From Clostridiaceae bacterium (GTDB taxonomy: Bacteria > Bacillota > Clostridia > SK-Y3), in the NCBI GenBank assembly GCA_012735465.1, contig JAAYHJ010000022.1:1-56439 (forward strand): DNA of 56,439 nt, in the 5' to 3' direction. How positions within the stretch are numbered: position 1 is the first letter of the stretch; the number at the start of each line of letters is the position of its first letter. Below are positions 13,060 to 21,649 of this stretch, piece by piece. The notes under the pieces were generated by a model. The model made no database searches and was not told where the DNA came from. It worked only from the letters and a program-made list of their open reading frames with translations. The position numbers were made by a program, and so were the translations under genes.

Positions 13060-13125
13060 TTGCTAGAGGACATATTTAATGCTTCATTATATTGTTATTA
13101 TGAATATTTAAGGAGTGTGATTTTT

Positions 13126-14373
13126 TTGGACCCTCATATTTTGGGGCAATTATTTATATTAGGGGGGCTTCTATGCTTATCGGCTTTTTTTTCTGCATCG
13201 GAAACTGCACTGACTTCTTTAAGTAAAATAAGGATACGACACATGGTGGATGAAGGAATAAAAGGAGCAACCCTTGTCAACCGTCTCACTGAAAATCCAA
13301 GCAGATTGCTGGGTACTATTCTTGTGGGTAACAATGCTGTAAATATCGGGGCATCAGCTCTTGCCACTTCCCTTGCACTTCACTTTTTCGGAAGCAGTGG
13401 CATAGGTATTGCAACATTGGTTACTACAATCCTTGTGCTAATTTTTTGTGAAATTACCCCAAAATATCTTGCGGCACAGTTTTCAGAGTCAATTGCCCTA
13501 AAAGTTGCAAAACCCATTTCTATTATCATCACCGTGCTTAATCCTATAGTCATCATTTTTACCCGTATTTCAAACATCTTTATTCGTATCTTTGGCGGAA
13601 CACCGGATAAGGCAAAACCCTTTATAACGGAAGAAGAATTAAAGACCATTGTAAGCGTAGGACAGGAAGAAGGTGTTCTTGAAGTTGAAGAAACTCAGAT
13701 GATTAATAATGTTTTTGAATTTGGAGATTTGCATGCAAAAGACGTAATGACCCAGCGAACGGATATTGTTGCCATAAGCATTAATGCAAGTTACAATGAA
13801 TTGGTTGAACTCATAAAAGAAGAACAGTTTTCGCGCATACCGATTTATAATGAAACAATAGACAATATTGTCGGTATTTTATATGTAAAAGACCTTATAC
13901 CAATCGAGGATGCACAAAAGGATTTTAACATAAAAAAATATATGCGGGAACCTTTCTTTACTTTTGAATATCAAAAAATAACCCGTTTATTCAAACAAAT
14001 GAAAAAGAACCGTTCCCACATGGCCATTGTGTTGGACGAGTATGGCGGGACTGCAGGAATAGTCACCCTTGAAGACTTGATTGAAGAAATAGTCGGTGAT
14101 ATTGAAGATGAATACGACGAAAATGAAGATGAGATTGTTGTAATAAAGGAAGGCGAATATGTTGTGTTGGGGAGTACCAAGATTGACGTATTGAACCACC
14201 TTATAGGAACAAAATTTTATTCTGAAGTATTTGATTCAATAGGAGGATTTATCATAGGAGAACTTGGCCGGTTCCCCAAACAGGGAGAACAATTGGAATA
14301 TGACGGTATCAAAATAGTCATTGAAGAAATAAATAAAAACAGGATAGAAAAAGTAAAAATACTTACAAAATAG
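13126..14373 (+). CDS. CNNM/CorC-family transporter with CBS domains
   Basis: 415-residue membrane protein of the HlyC/CorC/CNNM family, implicated in Mg2+ (or other divalent cation) efflux and resistance. A DUF21/CNNM domain with three to four membrane helices starts at [14 protein letters not shown] (about residue 18). Next come an acidic linker ([18 protein letters not shown]), a CBS pair (about 195-310; [66 protein letters not shown]) and the CorC_HlyC C-terminal domain. The start chosen is TTG 13126, 10 nt after AAGGAG, in place of an upstream TTG at 13060 without a site. 'Hemolysin' in older names is misleading. Confidence 0.88.
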   Translation: MDPHILGQLFILGGLLCLSAFFSASETALTSLSKIRIRHMVDEGIKGATLVNRLTENPSRLLGTILVGNNAVNIGASALATSLALHFFGSSGIGIATLVTTILVLIFCEITPKYLAAQFSESIALKVAKPISIIITVLNPIVIIFTRISNIFIRIFGGTPDKAKPFITEEELKTIVSVGQEEGVLEVEETQMINNVFEFGDLHAKDVMTQRTDIVAISINASYNELVELIKEEQFSRIPIYNETIDNIVGILYVKDLIPIEDAQKDFNIKKYMREPFFTFEYQKITRLFKQMKKNRSHMAIVLDEYGGTAGIVTLEDLIEEIVGDIEDEYDENEDEIVVIKEGEYVVLGSTKIDVLNHLIGTKFYSEVFDSIGGFIIGELGRFPKQGEQLEYDGIKIVIEEINKNRIEKVKILTK

Positions 14374-14391
14374 CTTTAAAAGAATAATAAG

Positions 14392-14462
14392 TATAGCCGG
14401 AATATTTCTTTTAGCCATTGCAAATAAAAGCTTTGAGCGTTAAAGTATCTATTCCGGCTATA
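14392..14462. repeat. 13-bp perfect inverted repeat with 45-nt loop
   Basis: TATAGCCGGAATA (14392-14404) and its exact complement (14450-14462) flank a 45-nt loop between the converging CorC-like and lipid kinase genes. There is no T-run. The loop carries further short pairing (AAAGCTTT). It could be a bidirectional terminator, a small RNA or a palindromic mobile remnant. Confidence 0.45.
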
Positions 14463-14479
14463 ATGTCGTAAAGGACCGT

Positions 14480-15361
14480 TTATGGGACAAATACACTTAA
14501 ACCTCTATGAATAAAGCGTATCTTCTTTGGAACCCCTTTCCCTTCTTCTCCGTCCACACTGAACTGAACATGTTTCTCGCACTCCAACGTACATTCATCA
14601 GCCTTCATTTTCACAACGTGGGTATCGGGTAATGCTTCCCGGCTTATAACCTTAAAAAATAAACTGGCAAGGTCTATATGGGAACAATTCTTTACCATGA
14701 CAATATCCATCATTCCGTCCTGAAAGTCGGCTTCCTTGATGACATCATAAAAACCGCCCACATGCTTCCCGTTGAGTATAATAAGCAGTATTGCTTCTCC
14801 TTCCACCACCCTATCCTTTGTGGTTATCTTTATAGAAAACGGCCGGATATTTACCACTTCGGTCAATGCCTTGAGGTAATAGGCTAAGGGGCCAAAATTC
14901 CTTTTCATTTCATTATTGGTATTAAATGATACATCAACAAAAAGGCCACCGGCACAAGTGCTTAGAAAATACTGTTTTTCATCAATCAATCCTACATCAA
15001 CCTCTGTCATCTTTCCTTCCAAGATAACATCTATGGCTTCATGTAAAGATAAAGGTAAACCAAGGCAGCGGGCAAAGTCATTGCAAGTTCCTGAAGGAAT
15101 AAAGCCTACCGGTATGGATAAATTCAGCTTCATTAAAGCATTTACGGCTGTATTTAGCGTCCCGTCCCCTCCGGAAACAACAGCAAAATCATAATGTTCC
15201 TGTTCCAGGGTTGTAAGCAGCAGATTAGGCAAGCCTGTGCCAATACGGTAAGGCTGAATAATGATATCCTTTTCCTGGAACCTTTCAACAATGGAATCCA
15301 AAGCCATAGGTACCACCTGGCTTCCTGATAACGGGTTATACATTAAAATTGCTTTTTTCAC
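14480..15361 (-). CDS. Diacylglycerol/lipid kinase family protein
   Basis: 293-residue cytoplasmic ATP-dependent lipid kinase of the DagK/YegS/BmrU family, acting on diacylglycerol or a related lipid at the membrane face. Visible are the NPLSG start motif, VVSGGDGTLNTAVN (the GGDGT nucleotide-binding motif, about residue 63), PSGTCNDFARCLGLP and the C-terminal beta-sandwich. The start chosen is GTG 15361, 5 nt after GAGGTGG; GTG 15370 lies inside the ribosome site. Whether this is the phospholipid-recycling DgkB or a paralogue cannot be told. Confidence 0.88.
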   Translation of the reverse strand: MKKAILMYNPLSGSQVVPMALDSIVERFQEKDIIIQPYRIGTGLPNLLLTTLEQEHYDFAVVSGGDGTLNTAVNALMKLNLSIPVGFIPSGTCNDFARCLGLPLSLHEAIDVILEGKMTEVDVGLIDEKQYFLSTCAGGLFVDVSFNTNNEMKRNFGPLAYYLKALTEVVNIRPFSIKITTKDRVVEGEAILLIILNGKHVGGFYDVIKEADFQDGMMDIVMVKNCSHIDLASLFFKVISREALPDTHVVKMKADECTLECEKHVQFSVDGEEGKGVPKKIRFIHRGLSVFVP

Positions 15362-15423
15362 GGCAGCCACCTCATTTCTTTGCCAATAATAATATGCCTG
15401 ATATAATTATATACAAATAAAAT

Positions 15424-15446
15424 GGAGGGAAACCAAGTTTCCCCCC
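15424..15446 (-). terminator. Terminator of the trpP-ecf-ior-paaK operon
   Basis: GGAGGGAAAC (15424-15433) pairs with GTTTCCCCCC (15437-15446) with one wobble and a 3-nt loop; on the minus strand it is followed by ATTTTATTT. It lies about 45 nt after the ligase stop and closes the seven-gene unit that starts at about 22430. Confidence 0.75.
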
Positions 15447-15492
15447 TTATTGTATATTACCATATCTCCAGTATTTGGTCAATCAATGTATT

Positions 15493-16719
15493 TTAACTCA
15501 CATCGCGGTAGTCAAAAATTCTTTTTGTCTTTTTTTCGCTCCTGGGAAGTGCCCCTAACCTGACCGCTTCCACATTTACGCTCAGCCCTATGTGCTTTTT
15601 AAAATGATCTGCCACCATTCTTTCCACGCTGGACCGATGCCTTTGTCCATCCATTTCAATTCTCAGGGTCATTACGTCCTTACCGTCCACATGGGATATC
15701 AACACCTGGTATTCGCTGCTGACCCCGTCAATGGAACGGAGCAGTCCGTCAATTTGCCCGGGATATATATTTACTCCTTTTACTTTTACCATATCATCAG
15801 TCCTGCCGATAATACGGTCCAGGCGTTTATGCGGGCTGCCGCAAGAGCACCGGCCGGGTATGAGCCTTGTCAAATCCCGGGTCCTGTACCTAAGCAGGGG
15901 TGCCCCTTCCTTAGTCAGCGTAGTAATCACCAGTTCTCCAAATTCGCCTTCCGGCAAAACCTCGCCCGTATCCGGATCTATAATTTCAAAATACAAATGA
16001 TCGTCCCAATAGTGCATTCCTTCATGGAAATGGCAGTCAATAGCTATCCCCGGCCCATATATTTCCGTCAGGCCATATATGTCATAGGTTTCTATTCCTA
16101 ATTCCAATTCTATCCTTCTTCGCATTTTTTCGCCCCAGCGTTCGGAACCAAATATGCCTTTTCTTAAATGTATCTTATCCCTTAACCCTCTTTTGGATAC
16201 TTCCTCGGCAATTACCAAGCCATAGGAAGAAGTGCCTATTAATACGGTGCTTTTTAAATCCATCATCATTTGGAGCTGTTTTTCCGTATTGCCCGGGCCC
16301 ATGGGCACCGCCATGGCTCCCAGCCGTTCTACACCTGCCTGGAACCCTATGCCTGCAGTCCACAGGCCATAGCCCGGTGTAATCTGCACCCGGTCCTTTT
16401 TAGTTATCCCTGCGGTACGCATGCACCGGCACATCATTTCCGCCCACATATCCACATCCTTTGCCGTATACGGTATGATTACCGGTTTACCTGTGGTACC
16501 AGAAGAAGAGTGAATCCGAACAACATCTTCATCGGATACGGCCTGTAAGCCTAAGGGATAAGCATCCCGCAGCTCTTCCTTTGTTGTAAAAGGAAGGTGC
16601 TTTATATCCTCCATGGTACGAACTTTATCTATATCAACACCACATTGTGCAAATTTTTCTTGGTAAAAAGGACTGTTTTTAGATAACCTTTCTAATAATG
16701 ACTTAAACTTATCCAACAT
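15493..16719 (-). CDS. paaK: Phenylacetate/arylacetate-CoA ligase family enzyme
   Basis: 408-residue adenylate-forming enzyme that activates an arylacetate with ATP and CoA to arylacetyl-CoA. The PaaK-type N-terminus is short, the P-loop SSGTTGKPVIIPYT is at about residue 93, DIYGLTEIYGPGIA at about 232, the RTRDLTRLI adenylation motif at about 300, and the AMP-binding C domain (GRTDDMVKVKGVNIYP) follows. It is the last gene of the operon, 60 nt after iorB. PaaK homologues next to iorAB are recurrent. Here activation of indole-, phenyl- or hydroxyphenyl-acetate would supply or consume the IOR product. Exact substrate unproven. Confidence 0.85.
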   Translation of the reverse strand: MLDKFKSLLERLSKNSPFYQEKFAQCGVDIDKVRTMEDIKHLPFTTKEELRDAYPLGLQAVSDEDVVRIHSSSGTTGKPVIIPYTAKDVDMWAEMMCRCMRTAGITKKDRVQITPGYGLWTAGIGFQAGVERLGAMAVPMGPGNTEKQLQMMMDLKSTVLIGTSSYGLVIAEEVSKRGLRDKIHLRKGIFGSERWGEKMRRRIELELGIETYDIYGLTEIYGPGIAIDCHFHEGMHYWDDHLYFEIIDPDTGEVLPEGEFGELVITTLTKEGAPLLRYRTRDLTRLIPGRCSCGSPHKRLDRIIGRTDDMVKVKGVNIYPGQIDGLLRSIDGVSSEYQVLISHVDGKDVMTLRIEMDGQRHRSSVERMVADHFKKHIGLSVNVEAVRLGALPRSEKKTKRIFDYRDVS

Positions 16720-16779
16720 ATCTCATCTCTTTCCTTTCTTATCTCATCTAAAACTTATCTCACCCTGTCATTTTTTTAT

Positions 16780-17367
16780 CTAACACCTAACCGCATTCAT
16801 TCCCAAGCGGAAAGCCTTCCGGTTTAAATCCCTGTATCCTTCTTTTACGTTTTTAAGAATTGTTTCCTCCATAAACTCGGCACATATGGGGAGCAGGTTC
16901 AGCCCAAAAACCGCACCCAGCATTACCACATTGACCGCTTTTGCCGTCCCTGCTTCAACGGCAAGGGAATAGGCATCCACGTATTGGACATTGGGCACGT
17001 TTTCCCGGATAAAGGCTTCCAAATCTTCATGATTATACCGGGCAAGGCCAAGGGAAACAGGGACAGGATTGATCCAATACTTGTTTACAATGCATTGTCC
17101 CATGGGTGATAGGCGGTTTAAGTTTCTTACCACTTCCCCCATTTCAAAGCCCAGCAATAAATCCGCCGTACGATTTGGGATCACCGGGCCCACGTGTTCA
17201 CTGTTTATTCTTACATGGCTGGTTACACAGCCTCCCCTTTGGGCCATTCCTATGGTTTCTGCCGTCCTCACAAAATAACCGGATTTTATGGCAGCATCCC
17301 CCAGCAGGCGGGATGCCAGCACTGTGCCCTGACCTCCGACACCGGCGATGACAACATCAAACTTCAT
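16780..17367 (-). CDS. iorB: Indolepyruvate ferredoxin oxidoreductase, beta subunit
   Basis: 195-residue gamma-type subunit of indolepyruvate:ferredoxin oxidoreductase, which interconverts aryl pyruvate + CoA and arylacetyl-CoA + CO2 with ferredoxin. It starts FDVVIAGVGGQGTVLASRLLG with the POR_gamma GGQG motif, followed by ETIGMAQRGGCVTSHVRI. Its ATG overlaps the iorA stop in a 4-nt ATGA, implying translational coupling and fixed stoichiometry, so if iorA is frameshifted the partner is still made. Length matches the family (about 190-200). Confidence 0.93.
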   Translation of the reverse strand: MKFDVVIAGVGGQGTVLASRLLGDAAIKSGYFVRTAETIGMAQRGGCVTSHVRINSEHVGPVIPNRTADLLLGFEMGEVVRNLNRLSPMGQCIVNKYWINPVPVSLGLARYNHEDLEAFIRENVPNVQYVDAYSLAVEAGTAKAVNVVMLGAVFGLNLLPICAEFMEETILKNVKEGYRDLNRKAFRLGMNAVRC

Positions 17368-18530
17368 CCTTGTTCACCCCCTACAGGCACGATGGCATTG
17401 ACGGGACATACCTGGCTGCACAAATTGCATCCGTTGCACTGTGAAGAATCAATGCAAGGTTTGCCGTCTTCCATATACATGGCAGGGCATCCCAAATCCC
17501 GGATGCATTTTTTGCAGGCTATGCATCTTTCATCGATGTATAAGGGTGTGCCGGACTTTATGTTTTGGGCACAAGGGCTTTCAAAAATCACAACCGAAGG
17601 GCCTTTATGTTCCATTGCCTCCTTTGCAACAGCCACCGCTTCTTTCAGCTTCAAGGGGTCTGCCTTTTTTACATATCCGACCCCGCAGGCCTTTACAATT
17701 TCAGCAATATCTATTATCGGTGCTTCTTTACCCATTGCTGTCCTGCCAGTACCGGGATGGGGCTGGTTCCCCGTCATGGCAGTAGTGCGGTTATCCAGTA
17801 CCACAACGGTAATGTCCGCATTATTGTATACCGCATTGATTATCCCCGGGATACCGGTGTGAAAAAAGGTGGAATCCCCTATAAACGCCAGGTTTACCGT
17901 ATCCGGTTCTATCCTGTGCAAACCTTGTGCTATTGTAATGCCTGCCCCCATGCATAGGCAGGTATCCACCGTCTCCAGTGGTTTTGCATTGCCCAGGGTA
18001 TAACAACCTATGTCCCCTGAAAACACAACCTTTTTGCCCCGGCAAGCAGTTTTAAACGCATAAAAGGAAGCCCGGTGAGGGCATCCCGCGCAAAGAACGG
18101 GGGGACGCGGAGGAAGCTGTGGTAACTCCACCAAGGCTTCCTCCTCCTGTAGCTCTATCGCTAAAAAAGCACAAACTGCTTTTTTGATAAGTTCCACGCT
18201 GTATTCCCCGGCTACCGGCATATGCCCCGTCTTTTTGCCCAATATCAGGGGCGTAGGCTTACAACCTGCACTGAGCTCCCTAAGCTGTTCTTCCACCACC
18301 GGATATAATTCCTCCAATACAAGCACTTCTTCCATTTCATTTAGGAACTTAAGGGCAAGGTCTTCCGGAAACGGATGGGGCGTGCCAATCTTTAACACCG
18401 GTAGCTCAATATTTAACTCATCCATCACTTCTTTTAAATAGGCATAAGCCACACCGGATGCGGCAATTCCTTTTCTGCCATACCCGGATAAGCTGTTAAA
18501 AGAAGACCGGGAAAATAAACGGCTTAGCTC
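17364..18530 (-). CDS. iorA: IorA C-terminal part (TPP and 2[4Fe-4S] domains), -1 frame
   Basis: The frame beginning GAG CTA AGC at 18530 continues IorA after the frameshift. It encodes a pyrimidine-domain remainder (GIAASGVAYAYLKE), a linker, the TPP-binding domain (CAGCPHRASFYA; FIGDSTFFHTGIPGIINAVYN; VVVLDNRTTAMTG), and a C-terminal two-cluster ferredoxin domain (CIACKKC..GCPAMY and CNGCNLCSQVCP). All cofactor residues are intact. The first internal start, GTG 18452, has no good ribosome site and would cut a conserved segment, so independent translation is unlikely. Joined to the upstream frame the protein would be about 599 residues, the normal IorA length. Confidence 0.88.
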   Translation of the reverse strand, partial: ELSRLFSRSSFNSLSGYGRKGIAASGVAYAYLKEVMDELNIELPVLKIGTPHPFPEDLALKFLNEMEEVLVLEELYPVVEEQLRELSAGCKPTPLILGKKTGHMPVAGEYSVELIKKAVCAFLAIELQEEEALVELPQLPPRPPVLCAGCPHRASFYAFKTACRGKKVVFSGDIGCYTLGNAKPLETVDTCLCMGAGITIAQGLHRIEPDTVNLAFIGDSTFFHTGIPGIINAVYNNADITVVVLDNRTTAMTGNQPHPGTGRTAMGKEAPIIDIAEIVKACGVGYVKKADPLKLKEAVAVAKEAMEHKGPSVVIFESPCAQNIKSGTPLYIDERCIACKKCIRDLGCPAMYMEDGKPCIDSSQCNGCNLCSQVCPVNAIVPVGGEQG

Positions 18531-18540
18531 TTTTTTTTCT
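18524..18540 (-). other. A AAA AAG slippery site with stop: candidate -1 programmed frameshift
   Basis: Minus strand reads GAG AAA AAA AAG AGC TAA in the N-terminal frame, with an A8 run at 18538-18531. Slippage by -1 on A AAA AAG makes the next codon GAG, opening exactly the frame of the C-terminal half. This heptamer is the one used in E. coli dnaX. Upstream, GGAAGAG is a weak ribosome-site-like stimulator; downstream CCCGG and CCGGG can pair. A single missing A in the assembly or a real mutation would look the same. Confidence 0.6.
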
Positions 18541-19162
18541 CTTCCAATACAAGATGATTTTTATATGTCAAGCTGGGGAAAATAACCCAGCGCTGATCCT
18601 TTACAAATCCTTCTGCTTTTGATGCATCCACCCGGCCCGTCAGCTCAATGGTACTGCAGGAATGGCATATTCTCGTGGTTGCTCTCAAGATAACAGGCAG
18701 CCCAAAGTCGTGGGAAACTTTAAACGCTTCCTTTACCATTTCCTTGGCTTCTTCAGGAGAAGACGGGTCAAAGACCGGAAGGTTGGCAAACTTGCCAAAG
18801 GCACGGGTATCCTGTTCCGTCTGTGAAGAAAAGGGTCCCGGGTCATCGGCTACAAATACAATCATTGCACCCTTGATTCCCACATAGCTTAAGCTCATCA
18901 GAGGATCCGAGGCAACGTTTAACCCCACCTGTTTCATGGCCACCATGGACTTGGCACCGGCATAGGCAGCCCCTGCGGCCACTTCCAGCGCAACCTTTTC
19001 ATTAACCGACCATTCCACGTATATTCTCCCGTCCCTGTTGTATCGTGCAATTGTTTCCAACATCTCAGTGGAAGGGGTGCCCGGGTATCCGGTTACCACA
19101 TCCACCCCGGCCTCAATGGCACCAAAAGCAATCGCTTCATTACCGATTAAAAGCTCTTTCAT
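18524..19162 (-). CDS. iorA: Indolepyruvate ferredoxin oxidoreductase alpha subunit, N-terminal part
   Basis: 212 codons from ATG 19162 (AAAGGGG upstream) encode the N-terminal pyrimidine-binding domain of IorA. Visible are LLIGNEAIAFGAIEAGVDVVTGYPGTPSTE, EWSVNEKVALEVAAGAAYAG, MKQVGLNVASDPLMSLSY and a PVILRATTRICHS segment. It stops at TAA just after an A8 run, in mid-protein, with no domain boundary expected there. The rest of the protein continues in the -1 frame to 17364. The N-terminal piece alone could not bind TPP diphosphate or the FeS clusters. It is preceded by ecfT with a 36-nt gap. Confidence 0.88.
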   Translation of the reverse strand: MKELLIGNEAIAFGAIEAGVDVVTGYPGTPSTEMLETIARYNRDGRIYVEWSVNEKVALEVAAGAAYAGAKSMVAMKQVGLNVASDPLMSLSYVGIKGAMIVFVADDPGPFSSQTEQDTRAFGKFANLPVFDPSSPEEAKEMVKEAFKVSHDFGLPVILRATTRICHSCSTIELTGRVDASKAEGFVKDQRWVIFPSLTYKNHLVLEEKKKS

Positions 19163-19198
19163 TTATATATCCCCTTTGCTTAATATGCTGCACCTTTA

Positions 19199-19966
19199 CT
19201 ACATAATAAGTACGGCCAATGTAATTGTCCCCAGCAGTGCTATGACCGCATAATCCGTTTTCTTCATATCCACCCTGTTGTAATAGGAACGGGGACCTGC
19301 TCCAAATCCCCTAACTTCCATTGAAATTGCCATTTTTTCTGCTTTTTTGACTGATAAAATAAGCAGTGGAATCGCAAGGGGTATTATGATAAATAATTTT
19401 TTAAAAGGGTTTGACGTATCCGTTTCATAGCCCCTGGAACGCTGGGCTTGTAAAATCTGGTCCATTTCTTCAATAAAGGTGGGTATAAACCGCAATGCTG
19501 TCACAAGCATGAAAGAATATTTAAAAGGTACCCTGCATTTTTCCGTCAGCACCACTATAATATCCTTCATTTGAGTGGTGGTCATCAGAATAGGTATGGT
19601 GGACGTTGTGGCAAGCATCCGTAAAGCAAGCACGGCACTAAACTTAAGGCCTACATCGGTAACCCTACCCAGGTTTATAAAAGGTATGACATAAAAAAGC
19701 GTGTTCCCTTCCTTAACAAAAAAAATCTGGAACAGTATTAATACCAGGGAAAATATAAATAATCCTATAATTGCAGGAATTACTTGTTTTAGCACCCCGG
19801 ACAACCAGGCAACCAAAATGTTGCTCAAGAGAACTATAAAAATTGCCAAAGGCTCCTGAAGTATAAAACACACGCTTAAAACAGCCAGGGTCCACAGTAT
19901 CTTGGTGATTGGGTTCAACCTGTGCACCAGCGTGTCTTTAGGAATATATTCAACCAATGCAGGCAT
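19199..19966 (-). CDS. ecfT: ECF transporter T component (dedicated, tryptophan module)
   Basis: 255-residue membrane scaffold that links the two ATPases to the S component. Hydrophobic helices cover the N-terminal half. The two diagnostic cytoplasmic coupling motifs are present: AQRSRGYET (about residue 178) and SMEVRGFGAG (about 218). The start chosen is ATG 19966, 5 nt after GAAGGTG and overlapping the preceding ATPase gene by 17 nt; the longer TTG frame at 19981 is less likely. It is co-transcribed with trpP, so this is a dedicated (group I) ECF module distinct from the one at 29.5-32 kb. Confidence 0.9.
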   Translation of the reverse strand: MPALVEYIPKDTLVHRLNPITKILWTLAVLSVCFILQEPLAIFIVLLSNILVAWLSGVLKQVIPAIIGLFIFSLVLILFQIFFVKEGNTLFYVIPFINLGRVTDVGLKFSAVLALRMLATTSTIPILMTTTQMKDIIVVLTEKCRVPFKYSFMLVTALRFIPTFIEEMDQILQAQRSRGYETDTSNPFKKLFIIIPLAIPLLILSVKKAEKMAISMEVRGFGAGPRSYYNRVDMKKTDYAVIALLGTITLAVLIM

Positions 19967-20786
19967 TTTTTTCACCTTCAATCATGTACAGGATTTCCTG
20001 GAACATTTGCTCCGGCGTCATAACATTGCGAAAAAGCCCCTTTTTGCTAAATCTTTGTGCCAGGCTAAATATCTGGGGCGGACTTAGTTTGGCTTTTCTT
20101 AACACCTGTTGATTGGAATACACTTCAGCCGGCATGCCGTCCCCTAAAATACTACCTTCGCTTAGTATAATCACCCTCGAAGCATAGCTTGCCACCAGCT
20201 CCATGTTATGGGTAACCATCACAATGGTCTTACCCATACGGTTTAAATCCCCAATCATGTTCATGATTTGGATGCTTTCTTTATAATCCTGCCCGGTTGT
20301 CGGCTCATCCAGCACAATTATGTCCACGTCCAATGCAAGGATGGAAGCCAGGGCTACCCTTTGCCTCTGCCCCTTGCTCAGGGAAAAGGGGTTAGCCTCC
20401 ATGTATTCTTCCAGGCCCACTTTTTGAACCGCTTCCTGGACCCTCCTGTCTATTTCCCGGCCCGGAATCTTAAGGTTCTTCAGGCCAAAGGCAACTTCCT
20501 GTCTGACTGTGCTGCAAAAAATCTGATGGTCAGGATTTTGGAAAAGAAACCCAACATGATGCGCCAGGGTGCTTGTTTTATGCTTTGATACATCCAAGCC
20601 ATTGATATATATTTTGCCATCGGTCGGCTTTAAAAGTCCATTAAAATGTTTAAGCAGGGTGGTTTTACCTGACCCGTTTTGCCCTATAATGGCAACAAAT
20701 TCCCCTTTCTTTATGTGAAAAGAAATATTTTTTAGGATTTGTTTATCCCTTGTATAACCAAAACATAAGTTTTCTGCCCGTATCAT
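19950..20786 (-). CDS. ECF transporter ATPase (second of the tryptophan module)
   Basis: 278-residue ABC ATPase. Walker A GQNGSGKTT (about residue 35), Q-loop LFQNPDHQIF with the ECF-type QNPD motif, a signature written LSKGQRQRVA where LSGGQ is usual, Walker B IIVLDEPTTGQD, and the H-loop VTHNM. The non-canonical Lys in the signature may matter for the pairing of the two unlike ATPases. It overlaps the preceding ATPase gene by 4 nt and the T component by 17 nt, so all are translationally coupled. Confidence 0.93.
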   Translation of the reverse strand: MIRAENLCFGYTRDKQILKNISFHIKKGEFVAIIGQNGSGKTTLLKHFNGLLKPTDGKIYINGLDVSKHKTSTLAHHVGFLFQNPDHQIFCSTVRQEVAFGLKNLKIPGREIDRRVQEAVQKVGLEEYMEANPFSLSKGQRQRVALASILALDVDIIVLDEPTTGQDYKESIQIMNMIGDLNRMGKTIVMVTHNMELVASYASRVIILSEGSILGDGMPAEVYSNQQVLRKAKLSPPQIFSLAQRFSKKGLFRNVMTPEQMFQEILYMIEGEKNACIG

Positions 20787-21649
20787 TTAAAATTCCCCCA
20801 ATCCTGTAGTACTTTGCTTATTACCATATAAGCTTCATCCACCTTTAGCGGATATTCTCCGTGATACAGCCCCCGTTCCTTTAACATGTGGGCCAGCTGC
20901 GTAACCGGGGGACAGTTTATACCAAGGGGTTTTAGGATATCCTGCCGGGCAAGCACTTCCCGGCAGGACCCTTCTATCACGATTTTACCTTTATCCATTA
21001 CCATCAATCGGCTGCAGTATTGGGCAAGATACTGGATTTTTTGCTCAATTACAATTATTGTAATACCATGGTTTTCATTCAGGTTTTTTAACGTATCGTA
21101 AACTATCTCCGTGCCCTGGGGGTCCAATTCGGACGTGGGCTCATCCAATACAAGAATCTTGGGATGCAGTGCTATGGCCGATGCAATAGCCACCCTCTGC
21201 TTTTGTCCGCCCGAGAGCCGGGAAGTGGAATGGTACCTCAGGTGGGAAATGCCTGTGATCTCCAGTGCTTCTGTAATCCTTCTTTCCATCTCATGCCGCG
21301 GCAGGTTCAAATTCTCCAGTCCAAAGGCTAATTCATCTTCCACCACCATTGCCACCATTTGCGCTTCGGGGTCTTGAAAAACGCTTCCAATAGAGCCGGC
21401 CAGCACCGCACAATCATTTTCCACCGTATCCTTTCCGTCCACCCATACGCTTCCGTAAAAATCCCCCGGGTAAAAATGGGGTATAACACCGTTCATGCAC
21501 AAGGCTAATGTGGTTTTACCTGCTCCCGTCGGGCCTATGATACCTATGAAATCCCCCTGTTTTACATCCATATTTATTTGATCCAGTGCAGGAACTTTTG
21601 AACCCTGGTATACAAACGTCAAACCGGATATTTTTATAATGCTACTCAT
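20783..21649 (-). CDS. ECF transporter ATPase (first of the tryptophan module)
   Basis: 288-residue ABC ATPase with Walker A GPTGAGKTT, Q-loop VFQDPEAQMV, canonical [12 protein letters not shown] signature, Walker B ILVLDEPTSELDP, and an H-loop region written VIEQKIQ, in which the usual His is replaced by Glu-Gln. ECF heterodimers often carry one degenerate site; here the degeneracy is split (H-loop in this one, signature in its partner). It overlaps trpP by 8 nt and the next ATPase by 4 nt. Confidence 0.93.
   Translation of the reverse strand: MSSIIKISGLTFVYQGSKVPALDQINMDVKQGDFIGIIGPTGAGKTTLALCMNGVIPHFYPGDFYGSVWVDGKDTVENDCAVLAGSIGSVFQDPEAQMVAMVVEDELAFGLENLNLPRHEMERRITEALEITGISHLRYHSTSRLSGGQKQRVAIASAIALHPKILVLDEPTSELDPQGTEIVYDTLKNLNENHGITIIVIEQKIQYLAQYCSRLMVMDKGKIVIEGSCREVLARQDILKPLGINCPPVTQLAHMLKERGLYHGEYPLKVDEAYMVISKVLQDWGNFK

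Noticed and set aside
17364-18452. Treating the 362-codon frame as an independent gene
   Set aside because: It starts in the middle of a conserved IorA segment, lacks a ribosome site, and the adjoining -1 frame supplies the missing residues.
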